DNA from: Shewanella abyssi
Lineage (GTDB): Bacteria; Pseudomonadota; Gammaproteobacteria; Enterobacterales; Shewanellaceae
Assembly (NCBI RefSeq): GCF_023284025.1
Contig: NZ_JAKIKR010000001.1
Span: 276,128 to 340,127, forward strand
Direction: 5' to 3'
DNA length: 64,000 bases
This document shows, one piece after another, positions 9,519 through 20,863 of this stretch (the stretch's first letter is position 1; each line of letters opens with the position of its first letter). A model generated the notes under the pieces. The model had not been told where the DNA came from, did no database searches, and was given only the letters and a program-made list of their open reading frames with translations. A program made the position numbers and the translations under genes.

Positions 9519-9545
9519 ATGCATAATACGTATCGCTTTATGCAT
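9519..9545. repeat. 8-bp inverted repeat, possible operator
   Basis: ATGCATAA (9519-9526) and TTATGCAT (9538-9545) are perfect inverted arms 11 nt apart, in the 171-nt gap between the RecQ-like gene and the DUF885 lipoprotein gene. There is no T-run, so it is not an obvious terminator. It could be a regulator site; function unknown. Confidence 0.35.
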
Positions 9546-9665
9546 GTTATGTAACAAAGATTTTCCAACTAGCGTTAAATAATGTAATAAAACAAAGAAC
9601 ATGCTTTACTGATGACAAATTTATCGCGACATAGATCGCGAATAATGATAATTAAGGGATTTAAC

Positions 9666-11438
9666 ATGAAAAAAGCTGCGTTAACGCTTGCTATTGCATT
9701 ATCACTCACTGGGCTTACGGCTTGTCAAAATCAAACATCTATAGAACAAAATACAATAGAGATGGCAGATCAAAGTACTGCATTTCAACAGTTTAGTCAG
9801 AGTTTTATCGATGCCTTATGGGTTGAGTCACCCACTTGGGCTTTGTACAGTGGTTTCCATAAATATGACTCTGTGCTTAAGGTGCCTAATGAGCAAGCAC
9901 GTCAAGCAAGTTTAAACTTTGTGTCGAAGCAAGCAGCATTATTAGCCAGTTTTGACAAGGACAGTCTATCGCCTGCATTGTTAACTGATTATCGCCTGAT
10001 AGAAAACTTAATTGCTGAGATGCGTTGGGACATCGAAACATTCAAGTCTTGGCAGTGGAACCCAACAAACTATAATGTTTCAGGTGGCTTTGCGCAGATT
10101 ATCAATGAAAACTTCGCGCCTTTAGATCAACGCCTATTGTCAGTGCTTTCGAGAATGGAAAATGTTCCCGCTTATTACGCAGCGGCTCGCGACAATATCA
10201 GTAACCCTACACTAGAACATACTCAGCTTGCGATTATGCAAAATGAAGGTGCTTTTTCGGTCTTTAATAATGACCTTTTAGATCAAGTCATAGCGTCGGA
10301 ATTATCCAATAAGCAGAAGGCGCTGTTTGTCACTCGCTTCAATAAAGCAACCATAGCCATAAACGAACACATTGATTGGCTAAAAGCACTCGAAGTTAAG
10401 TTAGCCAAAGAGGGTGCCCGTAGTTTCAGAATTGGCGAAGAGATGTACGAACAGAAATTTGCCTTTGACATTCAAGCGGGAATGACAGCAAAAGTTTTGT
10501 ATGAAAAAGCGATAAGAGACAAGAATCGCGTACAAGCAGAGATGAGCAAAATCACTAAGAAGCTTTGGCCAACAAATTTTGATACGCCAATGCCGAAAGA
10601 CAGTAAAGTGGCCATAAAGCAGCTTATCGATAAATTGTCAGCTAAGCACGTTAAGCGTGATGATTTTGTTGATGAAGTTAGAGCACAGATCCCAGAGCTT
10701 ATTGCTTTTGTGAATGAAAAAGACTTAATCACTCTCGATCCAAACAAGCCGCTAGTGGTGCGTGAAACCCCTGCTTATATGCGTGGTTATGCCGGTGCAT
10801 CAATTAGTGCTCCTGGTCCCTATGAGAAGTCAGGAAACACCTATTACAATGTGTCTCCACTTGATGGCATGAGTGATGGTTCAGCAGAAAGCTACCTAAG
10901 AGAGTACAACCATTGGATTTTACAGGTGTTAAATATCCATGAAGCAATACCAGGTCATTACACACAGCTTGTTTACTCCAATGAATCACCAAGCTTAATT
11001 AAGAGCTTGTTTGGTAATGGCGCAATGGTTGAAGGTTGGGCTGTTTATACAGAACGTATGATGCTCGAAGAGGGCTATGGCAACTTTGAGCCTGAAATGT
11101 GGTTGATGTATTACAAATGGAACTTGCGTGTCATCTGCAACACAATACTCGATTACGGTATTCAGGTTAACGGTATGACAGAAGCTGAAGCCCTTGACCT
11201 TATGATGAATGAAGCATTCCAACAACAAGCCGAAGCTCAAGGAAAATGGCGCCGAGCAACGCTGAGTCAAGTACAACTGACCAGCTACTATTCAGGATAT
11301 CGTGAGATCTATGACTTTAGAGAAGAGTATAAGGCGCTGAAAGGTGAAGACTTTGACCTTAAGGCATTCCATGAAGAGTTTTTAAGTTACGGCAGTGCTC
11401 CGGTTAAGTACATTAGAGAGCTGATGCTCCATAAATAG
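9666..11438 (+). CDS. DUF885 family lipoprotein, putative metallopeptidase
   Basis: A 590-aa protein with a lipoprotein signal (MKKAALTLAIALSLTGLTAC; the lipobox LTAC gives acylated Cys20), so it is anchored on the periplasmic side or outer membrane. The body matches DUF885, a large bacterial family with a thermolysin-like HExxxGH-type motif, here NIHEAIPGHYTQL near residue 425, and a downstream GWAVYTERMMLEEG helix. Zn-dependent peptidase activity is inferred from these. The ATG at 9666 is preceded by TTAAGGGA at good spacing; upstream in-frame starts lack a ribosome site and would bury the signal peptide. A terminator follows. Confidence 0.87.
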   Translation: MKKAALTLAIALSLTGLTACQNQTSIEQNTIEMADQSTAFQQFSQSFIDALWVESPTWALYSGFHKYDSVLKVPNEQARQASLNFVSKQAALLASFDKDSLSPALLTDYRLIENLIAEMRWDIETFKSWQWNPTNYNVSGGFAQIINENFAPLDQRLLSVLSRMENVPAYYAAARDNISNPTLEHTQLAIMQNEGAFSVFNNDLLDQVIASELSNKQKALFVTRFNKATIAINEHIDWLKALEVKLAKEGARSFRIGEEMYEQKFAFDIQAGMTAKVLYEKAIRDKNRVQAEMSKITKKLWPTNFDTPMPKDSKVAIKQLIDKLSAKHVKRDDFVDEVRAQIPELIAFVNEKDLITLDPNKPLVVRETPAYMRGYAGASISAPGPYEKSGNTYYNVSPLDGMSDGSAESYLREYNHWILQVLNIHEAIPGHYTQLVYSNESPSLIKSLFGNGAMVEGWAVYTERMMLEEGYGNFEPEMWLMYYKWNLRVICNTILDYGIQVNGMTEAEALDLMMNEAFQQQAEAQGKWRRATLSQVQLTSYYSGYREIYDFREEYKALKGEDFDLKAFHEEFLSYGSAPVKYIRELMLHK

Positions 11439-11463
11439 TACGTTTTGAGTATGCATAGAATTA

Positions 11464-11495
11464 AACCAGCAGTTAACATAATTGCTGGTTTTTTG
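11464..11495 (+). terminator. Rho-independent terminator after DUF885 gene
   Basis: AACCAGCA and TTGCTGGTT pair around a short loop and are followed by TTTTT, 25 nt past the stop codon. Confidence 0.85.
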
Positions 11496-11610
11496 TTTTC
11501 TATTTGCCTTGATTTAACAAAGTTGTGATCTATTCCTTGATTATGGACTAGCTAATTTCATGGGCATAATGTAGTCTTAATGATAATTGTTCGTATTTAG
11601 ATTGCGTAAA

Positions 11611-12291
11611 ATGAAAAATATACTGTTGGTTGATGATGATCTTGTTTTACAAAGTCTTTTAAAGAGTTATTTGGAGGCTGAAAATTTTATTGTAACGCTC
11701 GCCTCTAATGGCGAAGAGGCGCTTGAAAAGTTACAGCGTATTACCCCCGATATTATCCTCCTCGATATTAGTATGCCAAAATTAAATGGCATTGAAATGT
11801 TAAAACGACGCAATGATAAAACCCCCGTTATCGTTATCTCATCACTGGATACTGAACATGAACGGGTTAATGTATTTGAACTTGGCGCTGATGACTTTCT
11901 TGGTAAACCCTTTAGCCAGCGTGAGCTGATCGTACGGATCAAAGCCATTCAACGACGAATAGAATTAGTGAGAAATGAATCTGAAATAGCTGATGATTTA
12001 GCCACTGACGTGTCTTTTGACGATAGTACTTATAGCGTGTCTATTGCTTCAAAAGTGGTCTGTTTTACCCAAACAGAATTTAAGTTGTTCAAATATCTAT
12101 TCGAACGCAAGGGCAGGGTTATCGCTAAGCAGGAACTACAGCTAAGAGTACTGCAAAAAGAGTTAGGCCAGTTTGATAGAAATTTGGATATGCATATCAG
12201 TAATACCCGTAGAAAATTGGCGGCCACACAATTGCCTAAATCTTTAATCAATACGGTTAGAGGCAAAGGCTATAGTTTTGCAGAGATGTAG
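11611..12291 (+). CDS. OmpR/CpxR-like response regulator (orphan)
   Basis: A 226-aa DNA-binding response regulator. The receiver domain has the acidic pair DDD (residues 8-10), the phospho-acceptor Asp in IILLDISMPKLNG (near residue 53), Thr/Ser in VIVISS and Lys in LGKPFS. A winged-helix output domain follows from about residue 125. Its end (QFDRNLDMHISNTRRKL and VRGKGYSF) resembles CpxR. No histidine kinase gene lies next to it, and ald converges on it across a shared terminator, so its partner must be elsewhere. The start was set at ATG 11611 because a receiver normally begins directly with MKNILLVDDD. Confidence 0.88.
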   Translation: MKNILLVDDDLVLQSLLKSYLEAENFIVTLASNGEEALEKLQRITPDIILLDISMPKLNGIEMLKRRNDKTPVIVISSLDTEHERVNVFELGADDFLGKPFSQRELIVRIKAIQRRIELVRNESEIADDLATDVSFDDSTYSVSIASKVVCFTQTEFKLFKYLFERKGRVIAKQELQLRVLQKELGQFDRNLDMHISNTRRKLAATQLPKSLINTVRGKGYSFAEM

Positions 12292-12314
12292 CGAATAGGC
12301 TTAGTCATAGGTAA

Positions 12315-12344
12315 TAAAAAAGGGAGCTATTTGCTCCCTTTTTA
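12315..12344. terminator. Bidirectional terminator between response regulator and ald
   Basis: A symmetric AAAAAGGGAGC/GCTCCCTTTTT hairpin lies between converging genes, with A-runs before and T-runs after, so it can work on both strands. Confidence 0.88.
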
Positions 12345-12364
12345 AATCTTGATAAACTAATCCA

Positions 12365-13480
12365 TTATTTTAATAAGATCATCGGATCAACAAACTCAAG
12401 ATTTAATGCTTCAGCTACTTCTGCACATGTGATCTTACCGTGCATAACATTAAGACCATTTAATAGGTGTTTGTCTTGCAACAAAGCTTCTCGGTAACCA
12501 AGCTGAGCAAGCTTGATAATGTAAGGTAGCGTTGCATTATTAAGGGCAAATGTAGAAGTGCGAGCAACAGCACCTGGCATATTTGCTACACAATAGTGAA
12601 CAACATCATCAACAATATAGGTAGGGTCTTGGTGAGTTGTTGCATGTGACGTTTCAATACAACCGCCCTGATCAATTGCGACATCTACAATAGCAGAACC
12701 TGGCTTCATTGCTGCGATGTGTGCTCTAGTCACAAGTTTTGGTGCCGCTGCACCTGGGACTAATACTCCGCCAATAACAAGGTCAGCTTCTAAAACATGT
12801 TTCTCAATTGCATCAGCAGTTGAATAGATAGCTTTAACCTTATTATCAAACTGTGCGTTTAAACGGCGTAATGCATCGATGCTACGATCAAGAATAACAA
12901 CATCTGCACCAAGGCCTACAGCCATTTGTGCAGCGTTAGTACCGACCATACCGCCACCAATAATAACGACTTTAGCCGGTTCAACACCTGGCACACCGCC
13001 AAGTAACATGCCGCGTCCACCCATAGACTTTTCAAGTGCCATCGCGCCAGCTTGAATAGACATACGGCCAGCAACTTCAGACATTGGCGCTAGTAGGGGA
13101 AGTGCACCACGGTCGTCTGTTACAGTTTCATAAGCAATACAAACAGAACCGCTTTTAACAAGGTCTTCTGTCTGTGGTAAATCTGGAGCTAAATGTAAGT
13201 AGGTAAATAGAAGTTGGTCTTCTCTTAACATTGCACGTTCTACTGCTTGTGGCTCTTTTACCTTCACAATCATTTCTGATTGAGCAAAAATCTCAGCTGC
13301 AGTTGCTAGGATTTTTGCGCCGACATTGACGTAATCTTCATCGGAAAAACCAATGCCAGAGCCAGCACTTGTTTCAATAAAAACCTCATGACCACGTAGT
13401 GTCAATTCACGAACACTAGAAGGTACCATGCCTACACGATATTCGTGGTTTTTGATTTCTTTTGGAACACCTATAATCAT
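12365..13480 (-). CDS. ald: Alanine dehydrogenase
   Basis: NAD-dependent oxidative deamination of L-alanine to pyruvate and ammonia (reversible), in the cytoplasm. The 371-aa length is standard. The N-terminal [20 protein letters not shown] carries the substrate Arg. Lys75 (VKVKEPQ) and His96 (TYLHLAPD) correspond to the catalytic pair, and [21 protein letters not shown] near 170 is the Rossmann NAD-binding loop. The GAGG ribosome site is well placed. It diverges from lrp, whose product commonly controls amino-acid catabolism, so Lrp control of ald is plausible but not shown here. Confidence 0.97.
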   Translation of the reverse strand: MIIGVPKEIKNHEYRVGMVPSSVRELTLRGHEVFIETSAGSGIGFSDEDYVNVGAKILATAAEIFAQSEMIVKVKEPQAVERAMLREDQLLFTYLHLAPDLPQTEDLVKSGSVCIAYETVTDDRGALPLLAPMSEVAGRMSIQAGAMALEKSMGGRGMLLGGVPGVEPAKVVIIGGGMVGTNAAQMAVGLGADVVILDRSIDALRRLNAQFDNKVKAIYSTADAIEKHVLEADLVIGGVLVPGAAAPKLVTRAHIAAMKPGSAIVDVAIDQGGCIETSHATTHQDPTYIVDDVVHYCVANMPGAVARTSTFALNNATLPYIIKLAQLGYREALLQDKHLLNGLNVMHGKITCAEVAEALNLEFVDPMILLK

Positions 13481-13660
13481 CTTGAAGCCTCAATTTCGCA
13501 TAAAAACCCATTTTCTATGGGTGTAATTGTTATTTTGATATGCCTGAACGTGAATGTTTCAGGGAAATCTAGTATAGTATTCCTTCGGTAGTTTATGCTG
13601 CTGAAGTTAATCTAAACACGGTGTTTTATTTTGTTATAGATGTCATTCAAGGTTATAAAT

Positions 13661-14164
13661 ATGGTTAATAATAAAAAGAGTCCTATAAAAGACTTAGATC
13701 GCATAGATCGAAACATACTCAACGAGTTACAAATTGATGGACGAATTTCCAATGTTGAGCTATCGAAGCGTGTAGGACTGAGTCCCACCCCTTGTTTAGA
13801 GCGCGTAAAAAGGCTTGAAAAACAAGGGTATATCAAAGGGTACACGGCATTAGTCAATCCCCATTTTTTGGGTGCTTCTTTACTTGTGTTTGTTGAAATT
13901 ACGCTAAACCGTGATACTGCTGAAGTTTTCGATAAGTTCAACGATGCAGTGCAACTGCTTGATGATATTCAAGAATGTCATTTGGTGTCAGGTGATTTTG
14001 ATTACTTATTGAAGACTAGAGTCTCTGATATGTCCGCTTATCGTCGTTTATTAGGGGAAACCCTGCTTAAACTGCCATCAGTTTCTGACACACGCACTTA
14101 TGTGGTGATGGAAGAGGTTAAGCAGACTAATCGTGTCGCTATCAATACGACCTCTGAAATGTAA
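13661..14164 (+). CDS. lrp: Leucine-responsive regulatory protein Lrp
   Basis: A global transcription regulator of amino-acid metabolism that binds leucine and forms octamers. The 167-aa product is near-identical to E. coli Lrp over most of its length, with the N-terminal helix-turn-helix (DRIDRNILNELQIDGRISNV, SKRVGLSPTPCLERV) and the C-terminal RAM/AsnC ligand domain (ECHLVSGDFDYLLKTRV). The start at ATG 13661 follows an AAGG ribosome site and matches the E. coli N-terminus (M-x-x-x-KK-x-P-x-KDLDRID). An earlier ATG at 13640 would add seven unmatched residues. It precedes ftsK as in enterics. A terminator follows. Confidence 0.97.
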   Translation: MVNNKKSPIKDLDRIDRNILNELQIDGRISNVELSKRVGLSPTPCLERVKRLEKQGYIKGYTALVNPHFLGASLLVFVEITLNRDTAEVFDKFNDAVQLLDDIQECHLVSGDFDYLLKTRVSDMSAYRRLLGETLLKLPSVSDTRTYVVMEEVKQTNRVAINTTSEM

Positions 14165-14183
14165 CTTTGTTGTTTTATTGTAC

Positions 14184-14214
14184 AAGAAGGGAGTCGCTCG
14201 ACTCCCTTCTTTTT
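14184..14214 (+). terminator. Rho-independent terminator after lrp
   Basis: AAGAAGGGAGTCG/CGACTCCCTTCTT with a 2-nt loop region and trailing T-run, 20 nt past the lrp stop. Confidence 0.9.
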
Positions 14215-14358
14215 ATACAAAATACAATTGATACAAAATGATGCAAAGAATTCAGGTGAATACTTATTCATTTTATTTGGCGCAAGTCAAACGCTGCAAA
14301 ATAAACTCATTTCTGCTATCTTACTGACATTATCGTCTTTTTTATTGTAGGTTTGCGA

Positions 14359-16875
14359 TTGTCTAAGGCAACTAGTGTAAAAACCCTTTCCGGCGTTCAA
14401 AGACTATTAGAAGGTAGTCTGATCATCTGTTGCATGATTGCAACTTATATCCTCATAGCACTCAGTAGTTTTAACGCTTCCGATCCTGGGTGGAGTCAAT
14501 CACATTTTGATGGGAACATCCAAAATCTCACCGGTGCAGTTGGTGCATGGTTAGCTGATGTATTGTTTTATATTTTTGGTTACACCGCTTATATCATCCC
14601 GGTTATTATTGCGCTAACAGGCTGGCTGCTTTTTAAACGTACCCATAAATTACTAGAAATAGACTACTTTTCTGTTGGCTTAAGGTTGATAGGGTTTCTT
14701 CTTATCGTGTTTAGTCTAGCAGCCTTGGGAAGCATGAATGCTAACGGCTTGTATGAGTTTTCTGCCGGTGGAGTTGCAGGCGATGTCATTGGTCAAGCAA
14801 TGCTGCCCTATTTCAATCAGTTAGGTACTACACTGCTGCTACTCTGTTTCGTTGGCGCTGGTTTTACGTTACTGACTGGTATTAGCTGGCTCACTATTAT
14901 AGATCTAACGGGTTACGCGACACTGTGGTTTTTCAAGTCATTACGACAGTTACCGGAAAAGCTTTCATCTAAAAAAGAAGAAACTGAAGATACACGTGGG
15001 TTCTTATCTGTTGTTGAACGATTCCGAGAAAAGCGCAACACAGAATTGGAAGAGCGAGAAACTGACGCGACTCCTTTCGATGATGACTCGGCTAAGACTA
15101 TAGATTCAACGGGACAGCAAACTGCTAATATTCGTCTTGACCCTAAAATCGAACCGTTATTAGAGACTGAAACTCAGACTGAAGCAAAGGAACCCACCAT
15201 TCAAGCCCCTTGGGTCTCGACTGCTCAAGCTGAAATTGAGACGATTAACTTTGACTCAAAAGAATCAACAGGCGCGGTTAACGCGAGCAAACGTGTAAAA
15301 GATGAAAAAGCCAAGATTGTAGATGGTATCGTTATTTTACCAGGCCAAGACGAGACTGTTAATACTGCTCCAATGGCACCACTACCAAGTATTTCATTAC
15401 TGGATGTACCCAATAGGCAAGCCAACCCCATAAGCCAAGAAGAGTTAGCGCAAGTGGGGAGATTAGTCGAAGTAAAACTTGCAGACTTCAATATTACGGC
15501 AAAGGTCGTAGGAGTCTATCCCGGCCCGGTTATTACTCGATTTGAGCTTGAGTTAGCGCCAGGCATTAAAGCGTCAAAAATTACTAATTTATCTAAAGAT
15601 TTGGCCCGTTCATTACTGGCTGAAAGTGTCCGTGTCGTTGAGGTTATTCCTGGCAAAGCATTTGTCGGTCTAGAACTACCGAACAAGTTTCGTGAAACCG
15701 TGTTTATGCGTGACGTACTAGATTGCGATGAATTTAGAGACAACCCGTCTCATTTGAGTATGGTATTAGGCGCTGATATTGGTGGGAAACCTGTCATTGT
15801 GGATCTAGCCAAAATGCCGCACCTTTTAGTTGCTGGTACCACGGGTTCTGGTAAGTCAGTTGGTGTAAATGTAATGATCACCAGTTTGCTTTATAAATCT
15901 GGTCCTGATGATGTTCGCTTCATCATGATTGATCCAAAGATGTTGGAACTTTCGGTCTATGAAGGGATCCCCCATCTTTTGTGTGAAGTCGTCACCGATA
16001 TGAAAGAAGCGGCAAATTCATTACGCTGGTGCGTTGGAGAGATGGAACGCCGTTATAAGCTGATGTCAGCGCTGGGTGTGCGTAACCTTAAAGGTTATAA
16101 CGCTAAAATTAAAAATGCCAAAGAGGCTGGCGAACCCATCCTCGATCCACTGTGGAAATCATCCGACAGCATGGAACCTGAAGCCCCAGAACTTGGTAAA
16201 TTGCCCTCTATTGTGGTCGTAGTTGATGAGTTTGCTGACATGATGATGATTGTGGGTAAAAAGGTGGAAGAGCTTATTGCCCGTATCGCCCAAAAAGCAC
16301 GAGCGGCAGGAATACATTTAATATTGGCTACCCAAAGACCGTCAGTTGATGTTATTACTGGTTTGATTAAAGCGAACATTCCCACCCGTATGGCTTTCCA
16401 AGTCTCTTCTCGAATCGATTCAAGAACGATTTTAGATCAACAGGGTGCAGAGACCTTGCTAGGCATGGGTGATATGCTTTATCTCCCACCAGGCACTAGC
16501 GTTCCGAGTCGTATTCATGGCGCATTTATTGATGATCATGAAGTCCATAAGGTTGTGGCTGACTGGCATGCGCGTGGTAAACCACAATACATTGAGGATA
16601 TCTTGCAAGGCTCTGCAGAAGGGGAGCAGGTATTGCTTCCTGGTGAAGCAAGTGATTCAGAAGAAGAAATCGATGCGTTATATGACGAAGCTGTCGCGTT
16701 CGTCACCCAAACTCGTCGTGGTTCAATCTCGAGTGTGCAACGCAAATTTAAAATTGGTTATAATCGCGCAGCTCGAATAATAGAAATGATGGAGCTTCAA
16801 GGCGTTGTTAGTTCCCAAGGGCATAATGGTAACCGTGAAGTATTGGCACCGCCGCCACCAAAAGATTTTAACTAA
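14359..16875 (+). CDS. ftsK: DNA translocase FtsK
   Basis: The septal DNA pump that couples chromosome dimer resolution (XerCD/dif) to division. The N-terminus has four membrane helices (about residues 20-180), then a charged linker (about 200-340) and the motor. Walker A ([14 protein letters not shown]) is near residue 495, Walker B ([13 protein letters not shown]) near 618, and the C-terminal winged-helix gamma domain ([20 protein letters not shown]) ends the protein. At 838 aa it is much shorter than E. coli FtsK (1329 aa) because the linker is short, as in many marine gammaproteobacteria. A TTG start at 14359 was chosen: GTAGG lies 7 nt before it, whereas the in-frame TTG at 14353 is too close. 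Confidence 0.96.
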   Translation: MSKATSVKTLSGVQRLLEGSLIICCMIATYILIALSSFNASDPGWSQSHFDGNIQNLTGAVGAWLADVLFYIFGYTAYIIPVIIALTGWLLFKRTHKLLEIDYFSVGLRLIGFLLIVFSLAALGSMNANGLYEFSAGGVAGDVIGQAMLPYFNQLGTTLLLLCFVGAGFTLLTGISWLTIIDLTGYATLWFFKSLRQLPEKLSSKKEETEDTRGFLSVVERFREKRNTELEERETDATPFDDDSAKTIDSTGQQTANIRLDPKIEPLLETETQTEAKEPTIQAPWVSTAQAEIETINFDSKESTGAVNASKRVKDEKAKIVDGIVILPGQDETVNTAPMAPLPSISLLDVPNRQANPISQEELAQVGRLVEVKLADFNITAKVVGVYPGPVITRFELELAPGIKASKITNLSKDLARSLLAESVRVVEVIPGKAFVGLELPNKFRETVFMRDVLDCDEFRDNPSHLSMVLGADIGGKPVIVDLAKMPHLLVAGTTGSGKSVGVNVMITSLLYKSGPDDVRFIMIDPKMLELSVYEGIPHLLCEVVTDMKEAANSLRWCVGEMERRYKLMSALGVRNLKGYNAKIKNAKEAGEPILDPLWKSSDSMEPEAPELGKLPSIVVVVDEFADMMMIVGKKVEELIARIAQKARAAGIHLILATQRPSVDVITGLIKANIPTRMAFQVSSRIDSRTILDQQGAETLLGMGDMLYLPPGTSVPSRIHGAFIDDHEVHKVVADWHARGKPQYIEDILQGSAEGEQVLLPGEASDSEEEIDALYDEAVAFVTQTRRGSISSVQRKFKIGYNRAARIIEMMELQGVVSSQGHNGNREVLAPPPPKDFN

Positions 16876-16964
16876 TCTTAGCCAATTTGCTGGCGTATAG
16901 ATTGCGATAAATTGAGACACTCAATATCAGTGTTGTGCTTGAGGCATGACCCGGAGACATAAAC

Positions 16965-17591
16965 ATGAAAAGACTTATCGCATTAGCGATTGCAGGCTTA
17001 CCTCTTTTAGCCCATTTTCCAGCTCAAGCGGATGCGTCAGAGCAACTAAAAGCCAAGCTCACTGAAATAGATAACTTAAAAGCTAATTTTAGCCAGACTG
17101 TTACAGACATAAACGACAAAGTCATTCAGACAGGTGAAGGTATTTTTGCACTGGCACAGCCCAATCAGTTTTATTGGCACTTAACAGCACCGGATGAATC
17201 CTTGATTGTTGCCGATGGCACTGATGTATGGATCTACAACCCTTTTGCTGAAGAGGTGTCTGTTATGGACGTTAACCAAGCAATAAGTGCCTCCCCCATC
17301 GCTCTACTCGTCCATTCAGATCCTGATACTTGGTCGCAATACCAAGTAAAAAGCAATGGTCAGTGCTTTGAAATAAGCCCACTCGATAAAGACGCTGGCG
17401 TAGCGGAAGTTGAAGTTTGTTTTAACGATATAACCTTGACTAAAATGGTGCTTAGAGATCAGCAAGGCAATACCAGTAACTTTACTTTATCAGATCAAAC
17501 AAAGGTCAAAGAGAGTGAAGGTGATTTGTTCAAATTTATCGTGCCTGAAGATGTTGATATCGATGACCAACGTTTAAAGTCTATTAATTAA
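16965..17591 (+). CDS. lolA: Outer-membrane lipoprotein carrier protein LolA
   Basis: The periplasmic chaperone that accepts lipoproteins from LolCDE and hands them to LolB. The 208-aa precursor has a signal peptide ([15 protein letters not shown]...FPAQA, cleavage near residue 22). The mature domain has the family pattern: LKANFSQTV near the start, [22 protein letters not shown], then [15 protein letters not shown]. Its place between ftsK and rarA is conserved in gammaproteobacteria. Only 9 nt separate it from rarA, implying one transcript. Confidence 0.95.
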   Translation: MKRLIALAIAGLPLLAHFPAQADASEQLKAKLTEIDNLKANFSQTVTDINDKVIQTGEGIFALAQPNQFYWHLTAPDESLIVADGTDVWIYNPFAEEVSVMDVNQAISASPIALLVHSDPDTWSQYQVKSNGQCFEISPLDKDAGVAEVEVCFNDITLTKMVLRDQQGNTSNFTLSDQTKVKESEGDLFKFIVPEDVDIDDQRLKSIN

Positions 17592-17600
17592 GAGTATTAC

Positions 17601-18932
17601 GTGAGTAGTTTAAGTTTTGATTTTGCACCAGACTTTCGGCCTTTAGCGGCTAGAATGCGCCCAGAAACATTAGCGCAATATGTTGGACAACAACATTTAT
17701 TGGGTGAAGGGCAGCCGTTGCGGCAAGCACTTGAAGCTGGAAGGGCTCACTCCATGATGTTTTGGGGTCCCCCTGGTACAGGTAAAACAACTCTGGCTGA
17801 GCTTGTAGCCAGTCACGTTAATGCCCATGTTGAGCGCATTTCAGCGGTCACTTCCGGTGTTAAAGAGATTAGAAGCGCGATAGAGCATGCAAAAAGTGTT
17901 GCGCAATCTCGTGGCCAACGGACTTTGCTTTTTGTCGATGAAGTTCATCGTTTTAATAAAAGCCAACAGGATGCCTTTTTACCGTTTATTGAAGATGGTA
18001 CGGTTATTTTTGTTGGCGCAACAACTGAAAATCCCTCTTTCGAAATCAACAACGCACTGTTATCCCGAGCGCGTGTGTATCTTATTAAGCAACTGACTAC
18101 CGAAGAGATCTGTCAGATAACGCAGCAAGCGTTAGCAGATGAAGAGCGCGGACTCGGCAAACGTAAGTTAATTCTACCTCCTGATGTGGCGCTTAAATTA
18201 GCACAGGTGAGCGACGGTGATGCGCGTAAGGCGTTAAACCTTATCGAATTGATTAGCGATATGCTTAAAGACGGTGAAGTCTTTACCGAAGAGATGATCA
18301 TTCAAGTGGCAGGGCAGCAACTTGCTGGCTTTGATAAGAATGGCGATCAATACTACGACCTAATTTCAGCGGTACATAAATCAATACGCGGTTCAGATCC
18401 TGATGCTGCGCTATATTGGTACTGCCGCATGCTAGAAGGTGGCTGCGACCCTCTTTATATTGCCAGACGGTTACTTGCCATTGCGTCAGAGGATATTGGT
18501 AATGCCGATCCTAATGCCATGTCGGTTGCCGTTAACGCTTGGGAATGTTTCCATAGAGTGGGCCCCTCTGAAGGGGAAAGGGCGATTGCCCAAGCTGTTT
18601 TATATTTAGCCAGTGCGCCCAAAAGTAACGCTGTCTACACGGCATTTAAAGCCGCCCGTCAGCTCGCCAGAGAAACAGGCAATGAACGCGTACCTGAGCA
18701 TTTAAGAAATGCACCGACTCAACTGATGCAGGATATAGGTTACGGTGAAGGGTATCGCTACGCCCATGATGAACCTAATGCCTACGCAGAAGGTGAGGTT
18801 TATCTCCCCAAGTCTATTGCTAATAGCCGTTTTTATTATCCGACAGAACGCGGATTTGAGAAGCGCATAAAGGAAAAGCTTGAGCACTTAGCCACTCTCA
18901 ATCAGCGCAGTGAGCTAAAAAGATATGACTAA
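17601..18932 (+). CDS. rarA: Replication-associated recombination protein A (RarA/MgsA)
   Basis: A clamp-loader-like AAA+ ATPase acting at stalled replication forks. The 443-aa length is standard. The N-terminus has [19 protein letters not shown]; Walker A GPPGTGKT is at 56-63; Walker B/DEVH is [15 protein letters not shown]; the sensor motif is [13 protein letters not shown]. The C-terminal half ([21 protein letters not shown] and [11 protein letters not shown]) is the oligomerisation domain. The start codon is GTG at 17601, with AAGAG upstream inside the lolA stop region. The last 8 nt overlap crcB, which suggests translational coupling. Confidence 0.96.
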   Translation: MSSLSFDFAPDFRPLAARMRPETLAQYVGQQHLLGEGQPLRQALEAGRAHSMMFWGPPGTGKTTLAELVASHVNAHVERISAVTSGVKEIRSAIEHAKSVAQSRGQRTLLFVDEVHRFNKSQQDAFLPFIEDGTVIFVGATTENPSFEINNALLSRARVYLIKQLTTEEICQITQQALADEERGLGKRKLILPPDVALKLAQVSDGDARKALNLIELISDMLKDGEVFTEEMIIQVAGQQLAGFDKNGDQYYDLISAVHKSIRGSDPDAALYWYCRMLEGGCDPLYIARRLLAIASEDIGNADPNAMSVAVNAWECFHRVGPSEGERAIAQAVLYLASAPKSNAVYTAFKAARQLARETGNERVPEHLRNAPTQLMQDIGYGEGYRYAHDEPNAYAEGEVYLPKSIANSRFYYPTERGFEKRIKEKLEHLATLNQRSELKRYD

Positions 18933-19299
18933 TGTACTTTTTGTTGCGCTAGGCGGGTCAATTGGTGCCGTTTTACGCTATCTTATTTCATTATTGATGC
19001 TTCAGGTGTTTGGTAGTGGATTTCCTTTTGGTACACTTGTGGTCAATATACTGGGATCATTTTTAATGGGTGTTGTTTACGCCCTTGGTCAAGTCAGTGA
19101 AGTGAGCCCAGAAATAAAAGCATTTATTGGTGTGGGTATGTTAGGCGCCCTCACTACGTTTTCTACTTTTTCCAATGAGTCTTTATTGCTAATGCAACAG
19201 GGATATTTGGTTAAAGCGATTTTGAATGTTGTTGTCAATGTTGGCGTGTGTATATTCGTCGTGTATCTAGGACAGCAATTGGTATTTTCTCGTTATTAA
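18925..19299 (+). CDS. crcB: Fluoride channel CrcB (Fluc)
   Basis: A small dual-topology membrane protein that exports fluoride. The 124-aa protein has four hydrophobic helices and the family signatures [28 protein letters not shown] and [15 protein letters not shown], the last holding the phenylalanine/threonine residues lining the pore. It overlaps rarA by 8 nt and is followed by serS after 18 nt, so it is probably expressed constitutively in this operon. No fluoride riboswitch can be present between rarA and crcB, because the genes overlap. Confidence 0.93.
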   Translation: MTNVLFVALGGSIGAVLRYLISLLMLQVFGSGFPFGTLVVNILGSFLMGVVYALGQVSEVSPEIKAFIGVGMLGALTTFSTFSNESLLLMQQGYLVKAILNVVVNVGVCIFVVYLGQQLVFSRY

Positions 19300-19314
19300 C
19301 TATTAAGATAATAA

Positions 19315-20604
<1,290 letters not shown>

Positions 20605-20619
20605 CCCATACTCAGTTTG

Positions 20620-20648
20620 AAAGGCCTCTACTTGGTAGGGGCTTTTTT
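20620..20648 (+). terminator. Rho-independent terminator after serS
   Basis: AAGGCCTCTA pairs with TAGGGGCTTT using two G-T wobbles, followed by T-run, 16 nt past the serS stop. Confidence 0.75.
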
Positions 20649-20793
20649 ATGCCAGCTTTAGCGAAGTTATATCCTCACTCTAATAATCTTAAGTTTTGGC
20701 TCGATAAAATGCTGATTATTAATTAAATAGGCACTCAAACTGCTAAAACACCTCAGTATTAGTATTTTTCCCTTTTAGTCGTTAAAACTGGCT

Positions 20794-20820
20794 TTATACC
20801 GCATTGCTTCAATGGTATAA
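20794..20820. repeat. 7-bp inverted repeat upstream of aminotransferase gene
   Basis: TTATACC (20794-20800) and GGTATAA (20814-20820) are perfect inverted arms with a 13-nt spacer, about 45 nt before the aminotransferase ATG. It may be an operator or leader hairpin. It does not match the TyrR consensus. Confidence 0.3.
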
Positions 20821-20863
20821 CTACAGCCGAACCCTCCTACACACCCTATTTAGGAAAGCAGTC

